DNA of 64,000 nt from Schistocerca nitens (lineage: Eukaryota; Arthropoda; Insecta; Orthoptera; Acrididae). This document shows positions 36,590 to 49,677 of this stretch, in pieces; the stretch's first letter is position 1; every line of letters begins with the position of its first letter. The notes beneath the pieces are model-generated. The model searched no databases. It saw only the letters and a program-made list of their open reading frames with translations, and had not been told where the DNA came from. Location of the stretch: assembly GCF_023898315.1 (NCBI RefSeq), contig NC_064621.1, positions 19,714,501 through 19,778,500 on the forward strand, in the 5' to 3' direction. The position numbers and the translations under genes were made by a program.

Positions 36590-37985
36590 GTCTCTGATGG
36601 TATGACATGATATGTAAGTAGTCAAGCAGCCACTGAAATCGAGCATATTGTGCGCAGCTCCATGTTCCACGACTGAGTGGTCAATTCTGCTCTTTGTCAC
36701 AGCTTGTCAGTGGACATTCATTTGGGTAGACAGTTGGTTAGTTGATATGTCCACATAAAATGCTGTGGAGAAACTGCAGCAGAGATAGTATATGACATGG
36801 CTGCTTTCGCTGTAGCCCTGTGCCCGATTGGATGTGACTGGAGCAGGACAGATCTTTCACAGGATATAAACATGTCAAGCAGCTGAGAGTGAGTGTGGCA
36901 TAGGGATGGATCAAAATATTGTGTAGGTTGAGCGAGTGGTTGGTAGAATACCAGTTTATGAGAAGTGAGAAAAGATTGTGGGTAAGATGTCCTTCATTTC
37001 TGCACACAATGGCCTGGCATAGGACACAATTTGGTCGCTCCAGTCCATGATGATACTCTATGATTGGGTGCTCCTTTTCAGCTGATTCTCACAGCTGGTG
37101 GGAGAATTAGGGTGTGTGGAAACATGGCATGGGAGATCTGTTTGCTGACAAGGTTTGGGGGATTGTGCCTGTATGAAGGCACTTAGTGATACCTACAGCA
37201 TACTGGACCAAGAAGTTGGGTTGGGTTGTTGTTGTGAAGAAGACCAGACAGTGAGGTCATCGGTCTCATCGGATTAGGGAAGGAAGTCGGCCGTGCCCTT
37301 TTGAAAGGAACCATCCCGGCATTTACCTGGAGCGATTTAGGGAAATCACGGAAAACCTAAATCAGGATGGCCGGAGGCGGGGGATTGAACCGTCGTCCTC
37401 CCGAATGCGAGCCCAGTGTCTAACCACTGCGCCACCTCGCTCGGTCGACAAAGAAGTTCTTATTAATAAAGATGCACTGTCTACTCATGCTCTGACTATA
37501 TGGCAGAGATTTCTTACTGTGGAAAGGATGATACAAGTCAAAATGCAGGTAATGTTTATGGTAAGTGGACTTGATATGGACAGAAGTACGAATGGACCAT
37601 CAGAGGTTAAGATGAATGAGCAGGCAGGTGGCAACTTGGCATGGTGAGGACCAGGAGAGGAATGAGGATAAGGTGCTTGGCCTGGGTCCATTTCATGAAA
37701 CTGTCATCAATGAACCTGACTGATACAGGAGGTTTGGGATCCTGAAAAGCTTCCTCTTAATATTCTGTACATAGATTGGCATCAGAGGGTGCTGTGTGGG
37801 TGCCCACAGTCATGCTATTGATTTGTTTATACATCTTCCCCTCAAAGCAGTTATGTGTGAGAATGTCAGTTGCTAGATGTACAAGGAATGAGGTGATGTG
37901 TTTCAAGTTTGAAGAAAATAGGGAGAGGGAGTGTTCTACAACAGCAAGGCCACAGACATGGGGCTTGTTAGTGTAGGGTGATGAT
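36590..37985 (-). mobile_element. Penelope-like retroelement fragment, old, minus strand
   Basis: The plus-strand sequence follows the order of Penelope-like copies read backwards: a GIY-YIG-side region (36640-37010), a stretch near 37500-37690 and the reverse transcriptase end, where the Q-GTAMG box and the Tyr-rich segment before it correspond to 37700-37880. The wording is close to the 61-63 kb copy. Frames are broken throughout. A SINE at 37218-37446 is inserted in it. Confidence 0.6.
37218..37446 (-). mobile_element. tRNA-derived SINE (Ala-type head), minus strand
   Basis: Read on the minus strand from 37446 it starts ccgagcgaggtggcgcagtg, with box A-like ggcgcagtggttaga and box B-like ggttcaatccc, then a body with ctaaatcgctccaggtaaat and a 3' end in (CAA)n-like sequence. 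The flanks gaccaagaagtt (37206-37217) and gacaaagaagtt (37447-37458) form a 12 bp duplication with one mismatch. It is a third SINE family in the window, inserted into the Penelope-like fragment. Confidence 0.9.
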
Positions 37986-38469
37986 GAGTAGGGAGCCTGA
38001 CATAACTACTTCTCCTTTGAGGGGAAGCTATATAAACAAATCAAAGACATGGCCATGTGCACCAGCCCCTGCTTCCACTACCTTCTGCATTCCCATCTTG
38101 TAAACCTGCTGCTTCCCACCAAGCTGTCAGTTTCAATCAAAGGATTGCAAATCTACATAAGCTAAGTTAGCTGTTTACCATAGGCACTGTACATGTCACA
38201 TACCAAACAGCAGGTTGTTTCATGCTTTTTAATTTCACACAGATTGGTAACAATATCATGACACCACTGCTACCATGATAGTAAGCCAATGACTTAGCAT
38301 TATCAAGCACACATCTACTACATACCAGTTACATCAGCCAGAGCTGATGTCTGGTTTTCGATAATTATTCTGAAGTTTCTCTGTTATCTGTAACTCCAAA
38401 GTCTGAATGAAGCTGCTGCTGTGAAAATAATGAGAATTGTTTTACAGAAAACTTCATATTCAGCAGAAC

Positions 38470-39480
38470 ATTTTCAAATCTTAAATACCTTCAAAATAAT
38501 GTCCATCAGACAAGACACACTTGTCCCATGACTTTTTTTCCTCATTGTTGGAAAAAATTTTTAAACTCACTTGAAGTTATGGTGTTCAGCGCCTGCAGTC
38601 ATTCCCCTCCCCCCTAACCCCTACCACTTCTACAACTTTGAAACACTTCCCTTTCAGATTTCTTTTCGTTCTTGGAAATAAAAAAAATAAAAAATAAAAA
38701 ATCACAGGGCAGCCAGATTCAATGAGTAGGATGGGCGAGAAACTATTGTCATTTGGTTTTTTGCCAACAATTGCCAGACACTCAATGCTGTGTGCATAGT
38801 GGCACTGTCATGGTGAAAAGGCCAATGTCCTGATTACCACAATGTGGGTCGTCTTTCCTCACTGCTTCACATAATCGTTTTAGCACTGTGAGGTTGTAAT
38901 TTTGGTTAAATGTGATACCATGGGAAACAAAGGTTGACGATTCCCTTGATATTGAAAAAACAAAACATTGTCTTCACATGGGATCTCACCTGGACTGTTT
39001 TCTTTGGTCTTTCCGAGGAAAGACTCTTCCACTAGACGGATTGTGGTTCAGCTTCTGGGATGTATCCATAACACCACAACTCATTTCTGGTAATGACATT
39101 TTTGCATCAAAATCTGCATCAGTTGCTGACTATTCTTTCCATTCCTGGCACATATGCAAACGATTGTCTCTCTGATCAGAAAGCGCACACACAGATTGAA
39201 TTTTGCTGCAATATCTTTCCATCTCTAGACTCTTAGTCAAAATTTGTTGGCATGAACTTCAGAATATTTCAGTCATTACCACCATCTCATTGCCTGTTCC
39301 ATGATTATTAAAAATTATCACAACATAGAGTTTATCCATGTTTTCATCTGTTCTGGAAGTCAAGCAACATGCTGTTCATAATTTGTCTTCAGTTGACATT
39401 TCAACACTTTTAAAACAAAAAAGCCAACTTTGAACACTCGCCTCAGAAGCTCCCTCCCCTTAATCCATCCAAAGGATTGG
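38470..39480 (-). mobile_element. Decayed mariner-like transposon
   Basis: Minus-strand translation gives, in changing frames, a segment like FFxxxGxxxxxFxP (VLFFQYQGNRQPLFPM), the HHD box region (WPFHHDSATMHTA) and a C-terminal WDKCVLSDGHYFEGI, which matches the mariner ending WxKCIxSxGxYFEG. Many stops intervene. Ends were not found; the coordinates cover only the recognised motifs. The family is distinct from the mariner at 28063. Confidence 0.6.
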
Positions 39481-40105
39481 ATAACCTTGAGCTGTTGACT
39501 TCATCAACATGAAACAGAACCTGATATTACAATGTTGGTATGTAAATTATGGCACTGAAAAAGTGCCAAAATGAGGAACAACAATTCCGAAAACAGTTAC
39601 CCTGACCATATTAATGTTTCCACACCAATATCAGTATGGCAACTGATACAAAATGGTGGCTAGTGAAGACACCTCGCACGAGAATTCCAAACCAATGTTC
39701 CACCAACTGCCAGAGAAAAATTCTCATTACTTCTGGACCCTTCCTCGTGTGACTTCTTAAAATTACCATATGTTATTTCAAAAACCTAATTCCCAACTGC
39801 CCTCATACTGATAGGCTTTAGTTTACAGGTATATCAGCGAAACAATGGCCACCACTCTCAGATATTTTCATTTACAACAGACAAACAAAGTTTATAGGAT
39901 GGTTTTTATTCTAAAATGCTCAAAAACATGTTCATCAGAACTTTTCCACTAGCATTTAAAACCTTACAGTGAAGGAAAGTGTAAATGAAATAATAAAACT
40001 GCTGGACTGAAAGATAAGAGAAAAAATACATCAAACTAGAACATAAGGTAGAGAAAATGACAGTAAAACTCAAATACTCCATCCAAGTATATACAATTTA
40101 CTACC
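39481..40105. other. No recognisable feature
   Basis: Unassigned AT-rich sequence running up to the target-site duplication of the young RTE-like LINE. Confidence 0.5.
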
Positions 40106-40117
40106 ACTTTCTGAAGA

Positions 40118-40119
<2 letters not shown>

Positions 40120-40153
<34 letters not shown>

Positions 40154-42684
40154 GGTCTTCAGTCCTGAGACTGGTTTGATGCAGCTCTCCATGCTACTCT
40201 ATCATGTGCAAGCTTCTTCATCTCCCAGTACCTACTGCAACCTACATCCTTCTGAATCTGCTTGGTGTATTCATCTCTTGGTCTCCCTCTACGATTTTTA
40301 CCCTCCACGCTGCCCTCCAATGCTATATTTGTGATCCCTTGATGCCTCAAAACATGTCCTACCAACCGATCCCTTCTTCTAGTCAAGTTGTGCCACAAAC
40401 TTCTCCCCAATCCTATTCAATACCTCCTCATTTGTTACGTGATCTACCCACCCATCTTCAGCATTCTTCTGTAGCACCACATTTCGAAAGCTTCTATTCT
40501 CTTCTTGTCCAAACTGGTTATCGTCCATGTTTCACTTCCATACATGGCTACACTCCATACAAATACTTACAGAAACGACTTCCTGACACTTAAATCTATA
40601 CTCGATGTTAACAAATTTCTCTTCTTCAGAAACGATTTCCTTGTCATTGCCAGTCTACATTTTATATCCTCTCTACTTCGACCATCATCAGTTATTTTAC
40701 TCCCTAAATGGCAAAACTCCTTTACTACTTTAAGTGTCTCATTTCCTAATCTAATCCCCTCAGCATCACCCGATTTAATTTGACTACATTCCATTATCCT
40801 CGTTTTGCTTTTGTTGATGTTCATCTTATATCCTCCTTTCAAGACACTGTCCATTCCATTCAACTGCTCTTCCAAGTCCTTTGCTGTCTCTGACAGAATT
40901 ACAATGTCATCGGCGAACCTCAAAGTTTTTATTTCTTCTCCATGAATTTTAATACCTACTCCGAATTTTTCTTTTGTTTCCTTTACTGCTTGCTCAATAT
41001 ACAGATTGAATAACATCGGGGAGAGGCTACAACCCTGTCTCACTCCTTCCCCAACCACTGCTTCCCTTTCATACCCCTCGACCCTTATAACTGCCATCTG
41101 GTTTCTGTACAAATTGTAAATAGCCTTTCGCTCCCTGTATTTTACCCCTGCCACCTTTAGAATTTGAAATAGAGTATTCCAGTTAACATTGTCAAAAGCT
41201 TTCTCTAAGTCTACAAATGCTAGAAACGTAGGTTTGCCTTTTCTTAATCTTTCTTCTAAGATAAGTCGTAAGGTTAGTATTGCCTCACGTGTTCCAACAT
41301 TTCTACGGAATCCAAACTGATCTTCCCCGAGGTCCGCTTCTATCAGTTTTTCCATTCGTCTCTAAAGAATTCGTGTTAGTATTTTGCAGCTGTGACTTAT
41401 TAAACTGATAGTTCGGTAATTTTCACATCTGTCAACACCTGCTTTCTTTGGAATTATTATATTCTTCTTGAAGTCTGTGGGTATTTCGCCTGTCTCATAC
41501 ATCTTGCTCACCAGATGGTAGAGTTTTGTCATGACTGGCTCTCCCAAGGCCATCAGTAGTTCTAATGGAATGTTGTCTACTCCCGGGGCCTTGTTTCGAC
41601 TCAGGTCTTTCAGTGCTCTGTCAAACTCTTCACGCAGTATCTTATCTCCCATTTCATCTTCATCTACATCCTCTTCCATTTCCATTATACTGTCCTCAAG
41701 TACATCGCCCTTGTATAAACCCTCTATATACTCCTTCCACCTTTCTGCTTTCCCTTCTTTGCTTAGAACTGGGTTGCCATCTGAGCTCTTGATAGTCATA
41801 CAAGTGGTTTTCTTCTCTCCAAAGGTCTTTTTAATTTTCCTGTAGGCAGTATCTATCTTACCCCTAGTGGGACAAGCCTCTACATCCTTACATCTGTTCT
41901 CTAGCCATCCCTGCTTAGCCATTTTGCACTTCCTGTCGATCTCATTTTTGAGACGTTTGTATTCTTTTGGCCTGCTTCATTTACTGCATTTTTATATTTT
42001 CTCCTTTCATCAATTAAATTCAATATTTCTTCTGTTACCCAAGGATTTCTATTAGCCCTCGTCTTTTTACCTACTTGATCCTCTGCTGCCTTCACTACTT
42101 CATCCCTCAAAGCTACCCATTCTTCTTCTACTGTATTTCTTTCCCCCATTCCTGTCAAATGTTCCCTTATGCTCTCCCTGAAACACTGTACAACCTCTGG
42201 TTCTTGCAGTTTATCCAGGTCCCATCTCCTTAAATTCCCACCTTTTTGCAGTTTCTTCAGTTTCAATCTGCAGTTCATAACCAATAGATTGTGGTCAGAA
42301 TCCACATCTGCCCCTGGAAATGTCTTACAATTTAAAACCTGGTTCCTAAATCTCTGTCTTACCATTATATAATCTATCTGATACCTTTTAGTATCTCGAG
42401 GATTCTTCCAGGTATACAACCTTCTTTTATGATTCTTGAACCAAGTGTTAGCTATGATTAAGTTATGCTCTGTGCAAAATTCTACAAGGCGGCTTCCTCT
42501 TTCATTTCTTCCCCCCAATCCATATTCACCTACTATGTTTCCTTCTCTCCCTTTTCCTACTGACGAATTCCAGTCACCCATGACTATTAAATTTTCGTCT
42601 CCCTTCACTACCTAAATAATTTCTATTATCTCGTCATACATTTCATCAATTTCTTCATCATCTGCAGAGCTAGTTGGCAAATAA
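40120..42684 (-). mobile_element. Young 5'-truncated RTE-like LINE with 14 bp target-site duplication
   Basis: A minus-strand non-LTR retrotransposon of 2565 bp. The 14 bases actttctgaagatg occur immediately outside both ends (40106-40119 and 42685-42698), a perfect target-site duplication. The 3' end is a (CAA)n tail (GTT repeats at 40120-40154 on the plus strand), typical of RTE-type elements, which end in short tandem repeats instead of poly(A). The 5' end falls inside the endonuclease domain, as expected of an incomplete reverse transcription event. It is the best reference for the older copies at 27.4-30.8 kb and 53.6 kb. Confidence 0.93.
40159..42670 (-). pseudogene. RTE-like LINE ORF: endonuclease, reverse transcriptase and C-terminal region
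   Basis: Encodes the retrotransposon polyprotein that nicks target DNA and copies the element RNA. In order on the minus strand: the C-terminal half of an apurinic-type endonuclease (42608-42230: VMGDWNSSVGK, QIDYIMV, GADVDSDHNLLV with the catalytic SDH; related host-annotated proteins are called craniofacial development protein 2-like), a linker, and reverse transcriptase (41660-40700: LSRNKAPGVDNIPLELL, FGFRRNVGTREAI, VDLEKAFDNV, GVRQGCSLSPMLFN, and the catalytic FADD in TLRFADDIVIL). The C-terminal part has RLVGHVLRHQGI and KNRRGRPRDEYTKQI. Damage: a stop about 42608-42615, a frameshift near 41910, TAG at 41362-41364 and a frame change near 40570. The missing N-terminal endonuclease shows that this copy could not move itself. 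Confidence 0.88.
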
Positions 42685-42698
42685 ACTTTCTGAAGATG

Positions 42699-44973
42699 AT
42701 TAACATAAACAAATATGTGCATCCACCCAAGTAATCATGATTTTCGAGTTTTTACTTTTTCCTCCACTTATAACTCCTCTGTTCTTGTTATTGTGTTCTG
42801 TTTTGAATAACTGTACATATCATAGTTCAAACAAAAGTTTTCTTCAAACTAATGTTTTTATATAATACAAAATAATAAGTTGCCAATAAATTACCAGTTT
42901 CAAAAAATGGTCAACCTCTACCATTTGGTGCTGAGGGGAACGCATGTTTTGTCTTTGGCTTAACCACCCTTTCGTTGTTTACTGTTTAAACTGTAAAAAA
43001 AGCATTGTTTAGTTCGTGTACTGGTTGCACTTTCATACTGTTATTAATATCATCTTGATAATATACGGTGCATAAAAGTAGGTAACTTGATCAGCCAATC
43101 TGTTTAATTTCACAATACATTCTCATACATGATGTGAAATGCATATACACACAAATGAATCTCAATGAATGAACCAAAATTACAGATACCACTGACTAAT
43201 GTACACACTTCTCTCACATACTATCTTTACACAACACAGCAAAGTCAAAATTTTCTGAGCTTTTGTATTCAACCAGATTGAATACATTATCTCTAATAAT
43301 TCTTTTTACTATACAAAATCTTAAAAATAAATGCTCTTTAGCTACCAAAACAATGACATTCTGAACTACACAATTGTCCTCTATGTGGAACAATGAGAAA
43401 TACGAGAATTTTCGTATGATAAGTCTTCTCGTAACTTTACAATTGAACAAATGTAAAGATACAACCAAAATACACATCACACACACTTTCACACAGAGAG
43501 CTACCACTTAGTTCCAGCACCACGAGGCGAAAAACCAATGCGCACACATGGTGTCACTTCTTTTTTAATAAATACATTGAGTAAATGTAAATTTTTCTTT
43601 ACCATGAGATAACAACGTTCAGAATGAATTTGAAGTTTCAGATATACAAGAACATTTTCTTTTTCACTAATGGCATACAAGGACGACAGTAAATAACACT
43701 GTCAAATAAACTGATATACTTATTGTCTCTCAGTATGAAATAAAATTCTTGTAGGATATGCCCTTTCCTAGTACAGAGAGAGCAGGTACAACAAGCCAAA
43801 TAAAAACAAGTTTTTACAAACATTGCATTTGTTCCTGTCAAATTTCAAAAGTAACTGCATGAAAAGTTAAACTATGAATTGAATCACATTAAAACTTTTC
43901 ACACACACTTACTCCAAGTTGTGTTATACACACACACAATTTCATTTAGAGATTCTTATTTTCGCATGTGCAAATTGATCATATAGCTTCTTTTGGCAAT
44001 AAAAATTGATAGATACAAAAATGTCTTTTTATATAGCAGCAGCATCCAAAATAAACTGCAACTGTACAGGGACCTTTAACACACACTAAAAATAGTGTAA
44101 CAATAGCAACAATGAGTATGAATAAACATAACAAAAGTAGGAAGCCAATAACACTATAAATAAATATTTCAACAGTACCAGTTCGATTTTTGGAAATTGA
44201 TATAAATATATACATTTTTCACATTAACTCTACTTTTAATATAATTACACTAAGCCATCTGAATTAAACAACTCACACTTTCCAACAGAATGCTCCATCC
44301 ATCTAAATGCATTGTTGACAGTCAAATCTGTCCAAAAGGACTTGCTTAAAACTTAGATGACCTGGGCTTCTAACCACCAGCCTTTCATAGTGGGGAAAAT
44401 TTGAGGAAAGGGACTGCATACACACATAGCAAATGAAGGGACTATACTTCTGCAAATAGTACTTTGGAACACACGGACATACATTAAAAATTTGCTTTAC
44501 CACTTGCTATATGCCTTCATTTACCAATCAATCTGTGCACATCACCTGGCAACAATAATTCATCTCGTTTCCAACAGTGTGCCACTGGACAGGCAATTCC
44601 AAAGTAGACTTCATAAAAGCTCTTGCAAAATTTCTTGCAATATTACAAAAAATATAAGCAAGCAAGACTCCATCTACAGACCTTATGCATTTCACACATA
44701 CTGGTATGTTACTGAATTACATTTGCTGGTCAAACGCCAACATGATCCCATATGTCAAGAGCACCAGTGTGAATTGACTAGAACTGTTCTGACAGAAGGT
44801 CACAGATTTCTTGTGAAACAGAATCTTTACTGGAACGAACTGTCAACCTGTACATCTGAAACAGAAAAAAGATGACACTTCATTGTACGTAAAAACAGCA
44901 GCAATAAGATGTGTCAAAAAAATCCAACTGTCCAGATGACATTAAAAAAAGGGGGATGGAGGGGAGGGGAGGG

Positions 44974-45007
<34 letters not shown>

Positions 45008-45080
45008 AAGATTTAATGTTACTTGGAGTCAAGTTTTATCAGTAATAATATTTTCAAATTTCTAAGTATCACTTTATTTA
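42699..45080. other. AT-rich, no gene recognised
   Basis: About 2.4 kb with no transposon motif or domain that I can see. The short frames at 43214-43507, 43979-44215 and 44492-44875 have no supporting features. A (GA)n microsatellite lies at 44976-45005. Confidence 0.45.
44976..45005. repeat. (GA)n microsatellite
   Basis: About 30 bases of GA repeats after a G-rich purine stretch. Confidence 0.95.
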
Positions 45081-45084
45081 AGAT

Positions 45085-46108
45085 TGGTTGGCTGGGGATT
45101 GAGAGACTAAAGAGCAAAGTAATCTGCCCCTTGGTTTAGAGGAAATTCATCTGGAGTTAGTGGTGTCCGCCAGATATTTGATCATTTCATAAAAATAGGT
45201 AAGAGTGGTAAAATCAACACATTAAAAGCAATATTGATGCCAAGATGAGAAATAAATTAAGGAGAAATTGAAGTACATTGGTTGTGCCAATAGAATGGGC
45301 AGGTTGGTTAGTTTAAGGATTAAAGGGACCCAACTACAAGGTAATCTGTACTTTCTACCTGGAAACGGCAAGGCAACAAAAAACTATACCCCAAAGAAGA
45401 GTGGGTGAAATCCAAAGAAAGAAAACCTCAAGGTCCATCGAAGGTGAACAAAGTCTACAGAAAGGAACAAGAAATAAGAGAAGGGGGAAAGGAAGAAACG
45501 CAGGCAAGGTGACCCATCCAGATAGCACCCAGAGGCCCTCAAAAGCAGAAACTGTAATAAGGGACATATCCTCCTGCCACTTACTAAAGGCACCCCACCC
45601 AACAACACACATTAAAGATTAGATACATGGACACAGCAAGAGAAGCACAGGAAAACAGAGCAAGAACACCAAGTCAAACAGAACTTGTGAAAAGGGGAAG
45701 AGGAGCAAAAGAATGGGTGAGATGAGGGCTGTGGAAGACCACTTAGCCCAGACGTCATTGTCTGAATGGAACATCAGGGCTCAACAAGATGGTCATTGGC
45801 ACCCTGGTGAAAAGTCAGCATGCAGGTCTCATGGCTGGGGACGAAGGCTGTCCCCCCACGCAGAGCAGTTTATAATGCATTAAAGTCTGTCTCCCTTCCC
45901 CATAAATTTAGGGACGACGCCTGACAGTTTACAACATTTCACCACTCTCGTAACACTGGAGCCAGTATCAGCAAGGATGGCGAGATTGACATTGATGGCT
46001 GCCCTAGTAGAAGTACATAGGACACACACTGCCACAATATGCCGAACTGAAAGCAGGACACCACAAACTTCACAGAGTGGTGGATCCTCCTGCCGGAAAA
46101 GGAAGCCA
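45085..46108 (-). mobile_element. 3' part of an older I-clade-like LINE
   Basis: On the minus strand, 46104-45900 encodes PPLCEVCGVLLSVRHIVAVC and continues to about 45895. This aligns with the end of the young copy's ORF2 (PPLCPHCSQLWMVRHLLIEC), including the spaced Cys-x2-Cys and His/Cys residues of the C-terminal zinc-binding-like motif. Sequence left of it, with two similar ggttggtt-containing blocks near 45085 and 45300, would be its 3' untranslated region. It is probably the 3' part of the copy whose 5' portion is at 50700-54735, with the young copy between, though about 1 kb of RT/RNase H sequence is absent. Confidence 0.65.
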
Positions 46109-46324
46109 TTTTTTTTCTTTTTTTTTTTTTTGGGGGGGGGGGGGGGCGGGGCGCAAAACTTCTATGGTCATTAGCGCCCGGTCCGTGACTTAGGAAACGG
46201 TGAAAAACCGAAATTGAAAACCAGCAGCAATGGAAACGAAAGTCAGAAAATTGGAGAAACTAAAAGCAGAAGGAAGGCTTAAAAATCCACTACAGAAAGG
46301 GGTTGGTTGTCCCCAAAAAAAGCT

Positions 46325-49300
46325 TCAAATGACTGACGTCATTTCACTGGCACTAATAAACTTGAGAACGCGGTCGGCGGAGCGCGTTTCATCTGCTAAA
46401 ATCGACGATATATCAGGCGATAGCTGTAGACGGGAGCATAACGGATTAAAATAGGGGCACTCAATTAAAAGGTGTCTTACCATCCACAGCTGAGAGCAGT
46501 GGGGACAGAGTGGGGGAGGATCGCCGCTTAAAAGATGTCGATGGCTAAAAAGACAGTGCCCAATCCGGAGTCTAGTTAAAATTACCTCCTCCCGACGACG
46601 CGTTCGGGAGGAAGAGGTCCAAGCACAAGGAAGAGCTTTCAAGACCCGCAATTTATTATGGGTAAGTGTCGACCAATGCGTGTGCCATAAATGAACAACA
46701 CGTCGACATAAAACGCTCCGTAGATCGGTGAAGGGAATCGATTGAATAGCTGGCTGAGGAAGAGAGACTGCAGCCTTGGCTGCAAGATCGGCCGCCTCAT
46801 TTCCACAGATACCAACGTGTCCCGGGAGCCAGAGGAACGCCACGGAGACGCCCCCCAGGTGGAGCAAGTGCAGACAGTCCTGAATCCGGTGGACCAGAGG
46901 GTGCACAGGATAAAGAGCTTGGAGACTGAGGAGAGAGCTGAGAGAATCTGAGCAGATAACGTACTGTATCCGCTGATGGCGGCGGATGTAGTGGACAGCA
47001 TGGAGAACAGCGTAAAGCTCCGCAGTATAAACCGAACACTGGTCGGGAAGCCGAAAGTGATTTGGGGTGTCGCCAACAATGTAGGCACTCCCTACACCTA
47101 ACGATGTTTTCGAGCCGTCAGTGTAAATAAATGTGGCGTCCGTCATTTGTACACATAGAGCAGCAAATGCCCGACGATAAACAAGTGATGGGGTACTATC
47201 CTTGGGAAATCGACAAAGGTCATGGAGCAGGCAGATCCGGGGACGGAGCCAAGGCGGTGCTGTACCCCAAGTTGTCAAGAAGGTTTTAGGAAATCGGAAG
47301 GAAAGAGAATGGAGCAGTTGACGGAAGCGGACTCCTGGTGGTAGTAGGGAGGAGGGGCGGCCTGCATACCCTACATCAAAGGAGGCATCGAAAAAAAAGT
47401 TATGGGCTGGATTAGCAGGCATGGAAGACAGATGGCTAGCATAACGATTGGACAGCGGAGGTTCAGCAGTCTCAGCATAAAGGCTTTCCACAGGGCTGGT
47501 GTAAAAAGCTCCAGGCACTAAATGTAATCCACTGTGGTGGATAGAGTCGAGACGCCGAAGAATAGACGGCCGAGCAGAGGAGTAGACTATGCCTCCATAG
47601 TCCAATTTCGAGCGCACTAAGGCGCGATAGAGGCGGAGAAGGACCACTCGGTCCGCTCCCCAGGAGGTACCATTCAAGACACGGAGGGTGTTAAGGGATC
47701 GCAGACAGCGAGCCGAAAGATAGGAAACGTGGGAGGACCAGCACAGTTTTCTGTCAAACATAAGACCCAAGAATTTAGCGACGTTTGAAAACGGAAGGTT
47801 GACAGGACCTAGATGTAAGGAGGGCGGAAGAAACTCCTTACGTCGCCAAAAATTAACACAAACGGTCTTACTGGGAGAAAAACGGAAGCCGGTTTCGATG
47901 CTCCAAGAGTGGAGGCGATCGAGACATCTTTGAAGACGTCGTTCAAGAAGGCTGGTCCATTGAGAGCTGTAGTAGATCGCAAAATCGTCCACAAAGAGGG
48001 AGCCCGAGACATCAGCAAGGAGACAATCCATAATTGGATTGATGGCAATGGCAAACAGTACAACACTTAGCACGGAGCCCTGGGGTACCCCGTTTTCTTG
48101 GGAGAAAGTAAGGGAGAGAGTAGTGTTCACCCGCACCCTAAATGTGCGCTCTGCCATAAATTCGCGAAGAAAAAGGGGCAGCCGACCTCGAAAGCCCCAA
48201 GAGAACAGTGTGCGGAGGATGCCTGTCCTCCAACAGGTATCGTATGCTCTCTCTAGATAAAAAAATATTGCTACTGTTTGGCGTTTCCGGAGAAAATTGT
48301 TCATGATATAAGTGGAGAGAGCAACAAGATGGTGAACTGCAGAACGATGCTTTCGGAATCCGCATTGGGCAAGTGTTAAAAGACTGCGGGATTTCAGCCA
48401 CCACGCTAAATGGTAATTCACTATACGCTCCAAAACCTTCACAGACACTACTCGTGAGAGAAATGGGGCGATAGCTAGAGGGGAGATGTTAGTCCTTTCC
48501 AGGTTTCGGAACAGGAACGACGATAGCCTCCCGCCATCGTCTGGGAAAAGTACTGTCGGTCCAAAGTCGATTATAAAGGCGAAGGAGGTAACGCAGACTA
48601 TGGGTTGATAAATGCAGCAACATTTGGACGTGGATACCATCCGGTCCTGGGGTGGAGGAGTGAGAAGAAGAGAGTGCATGTTGGAGTTCCCGCATGGAGA
48701 AAACAGTATTGTAGCTTTCGCGATTTTGAGAGGATGCAGTTGGCCAAAGTAGCATGGTGGCGGAAAACGCGGAGAGCACGTCGCCGCTCACGTATTGCAT
48801 CACGGCATGCCTCGTTCCACCAAGGAACTGGGGGGCGCCGGGGCAATTCGGAGGTGTGTGGTATTGAATGTTCCGCAGCTGTAAGAATAACGTCGGTAAT
48901 ATGTGTGACCTCATCGTCGATGCTGGGAAAGTGACAGTCATCGAATGTCGCTAGAGACGAAAAAAGTGTCCAATCAGCTTGGGCGAACTTCCAGCGTCGC
49001 GGGCGCATGTAGGGCAGTTGAGGCTGCAGTCTAAGGACACATGGAAAGTGGTCACTCGAGTGTGTATCATCAAGGGCGAACCCTTCAAAGCGCCGAGCTA
49101 GCGGAACAGTACCGACCGCAAGGTCCAAATGAGATAAATTTGTAGTGGAGGCAGACAAAAATGTAGGGACCCCAGTGTTGAGGCAAACTAGATCTGCTTG
49201 GTGGAAGACGTCTAGCAATAGTGAACCACGTGGACAAGGATGTGGAGATCCCCAAAGCGGGTGGTGGGCATTGAAGTCCCCAACCAGCAAATATGGGGGT

Positions 49301-49677
49301 GGAAGCTGACCAAGAAGATGAAGGAGATCAGCTTGTGCCATTGGTGTGGACGATGGAATGTATACAGTACAAAGCAAGAACGTGTATCCGGAAAGGGAAA
49401 GACGGACGGCGACAGCTTGGAAGGAAGTGTTTAAATGGATTGGGTGATAATGGAGAGTTTCATGGAGAAGAATCATGAGTCCTCCATGTGCAGGAGTGCC
49501 TTCAACAGAGGGGAGATCATATCGGACGGACTGAAAATGAGGGAGAACAAAGCGGTCATGGGGACGCAGCTTTGTTTCCTGAAGACAGAAGATGACCGGC
49601 GAGTAGGATCTTAAGAGGATCGACAATTCATCCCGATTGGCTCGAATACCGCGGATATTCCAGTGGATAATGGACAT
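46325..49677 (-). pseudogene. I-clade-like LINE ORF2: endonuclease, reverse transcriptase, RNase H, zinc-binding-like C-terminus
   Basis: The catalytic protein of the element. The minus strand from ATG 49677 reads MSIIHWNIRGIRANRDEL, the start of the endonuclease, with CLQETKL (catalytic Glu), VGDFNAHHPLWGS and THSSDHFPCVL (SDH) to about 48950. Then come the RT motifs SSTPGPDGIHVQML, FYLERAYDTCW, NGVPQGSVLSVVLF and the catalytic FVDD (SGSLFVDDFAIYY). RNase H follows at about 47140-46720 with its acidic residues all present: YTDGSK, TAELYAV, CSDSLSS and GHVGICGNEAAD. A PPLCPHCSQLWMVRHLLIEC motif lies near the C-terminus, which ends at 46325. Damage: a frame change with loss of roughly 100 or more residues of the endonuclease-RT linker near 48780, and another frame change near 48490. 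The last 784 codons are open. Confidence 0.9.

Noticed and set aside
44960-45010. CRISPR-like or other regular array
   Set aside because: Simple GA microsatellite; no repeat-spacer structure anywhere in the window, and the sequence is eukaryotic.
46742-46951. Plus-strand frames across 46-50.7 kb (for example 46742-46951, 48605-48934, 50393-50680)
   Set aside because: Shadows of the minus-strand I-type LINE ORFs, which carry clear catalytic motifs.
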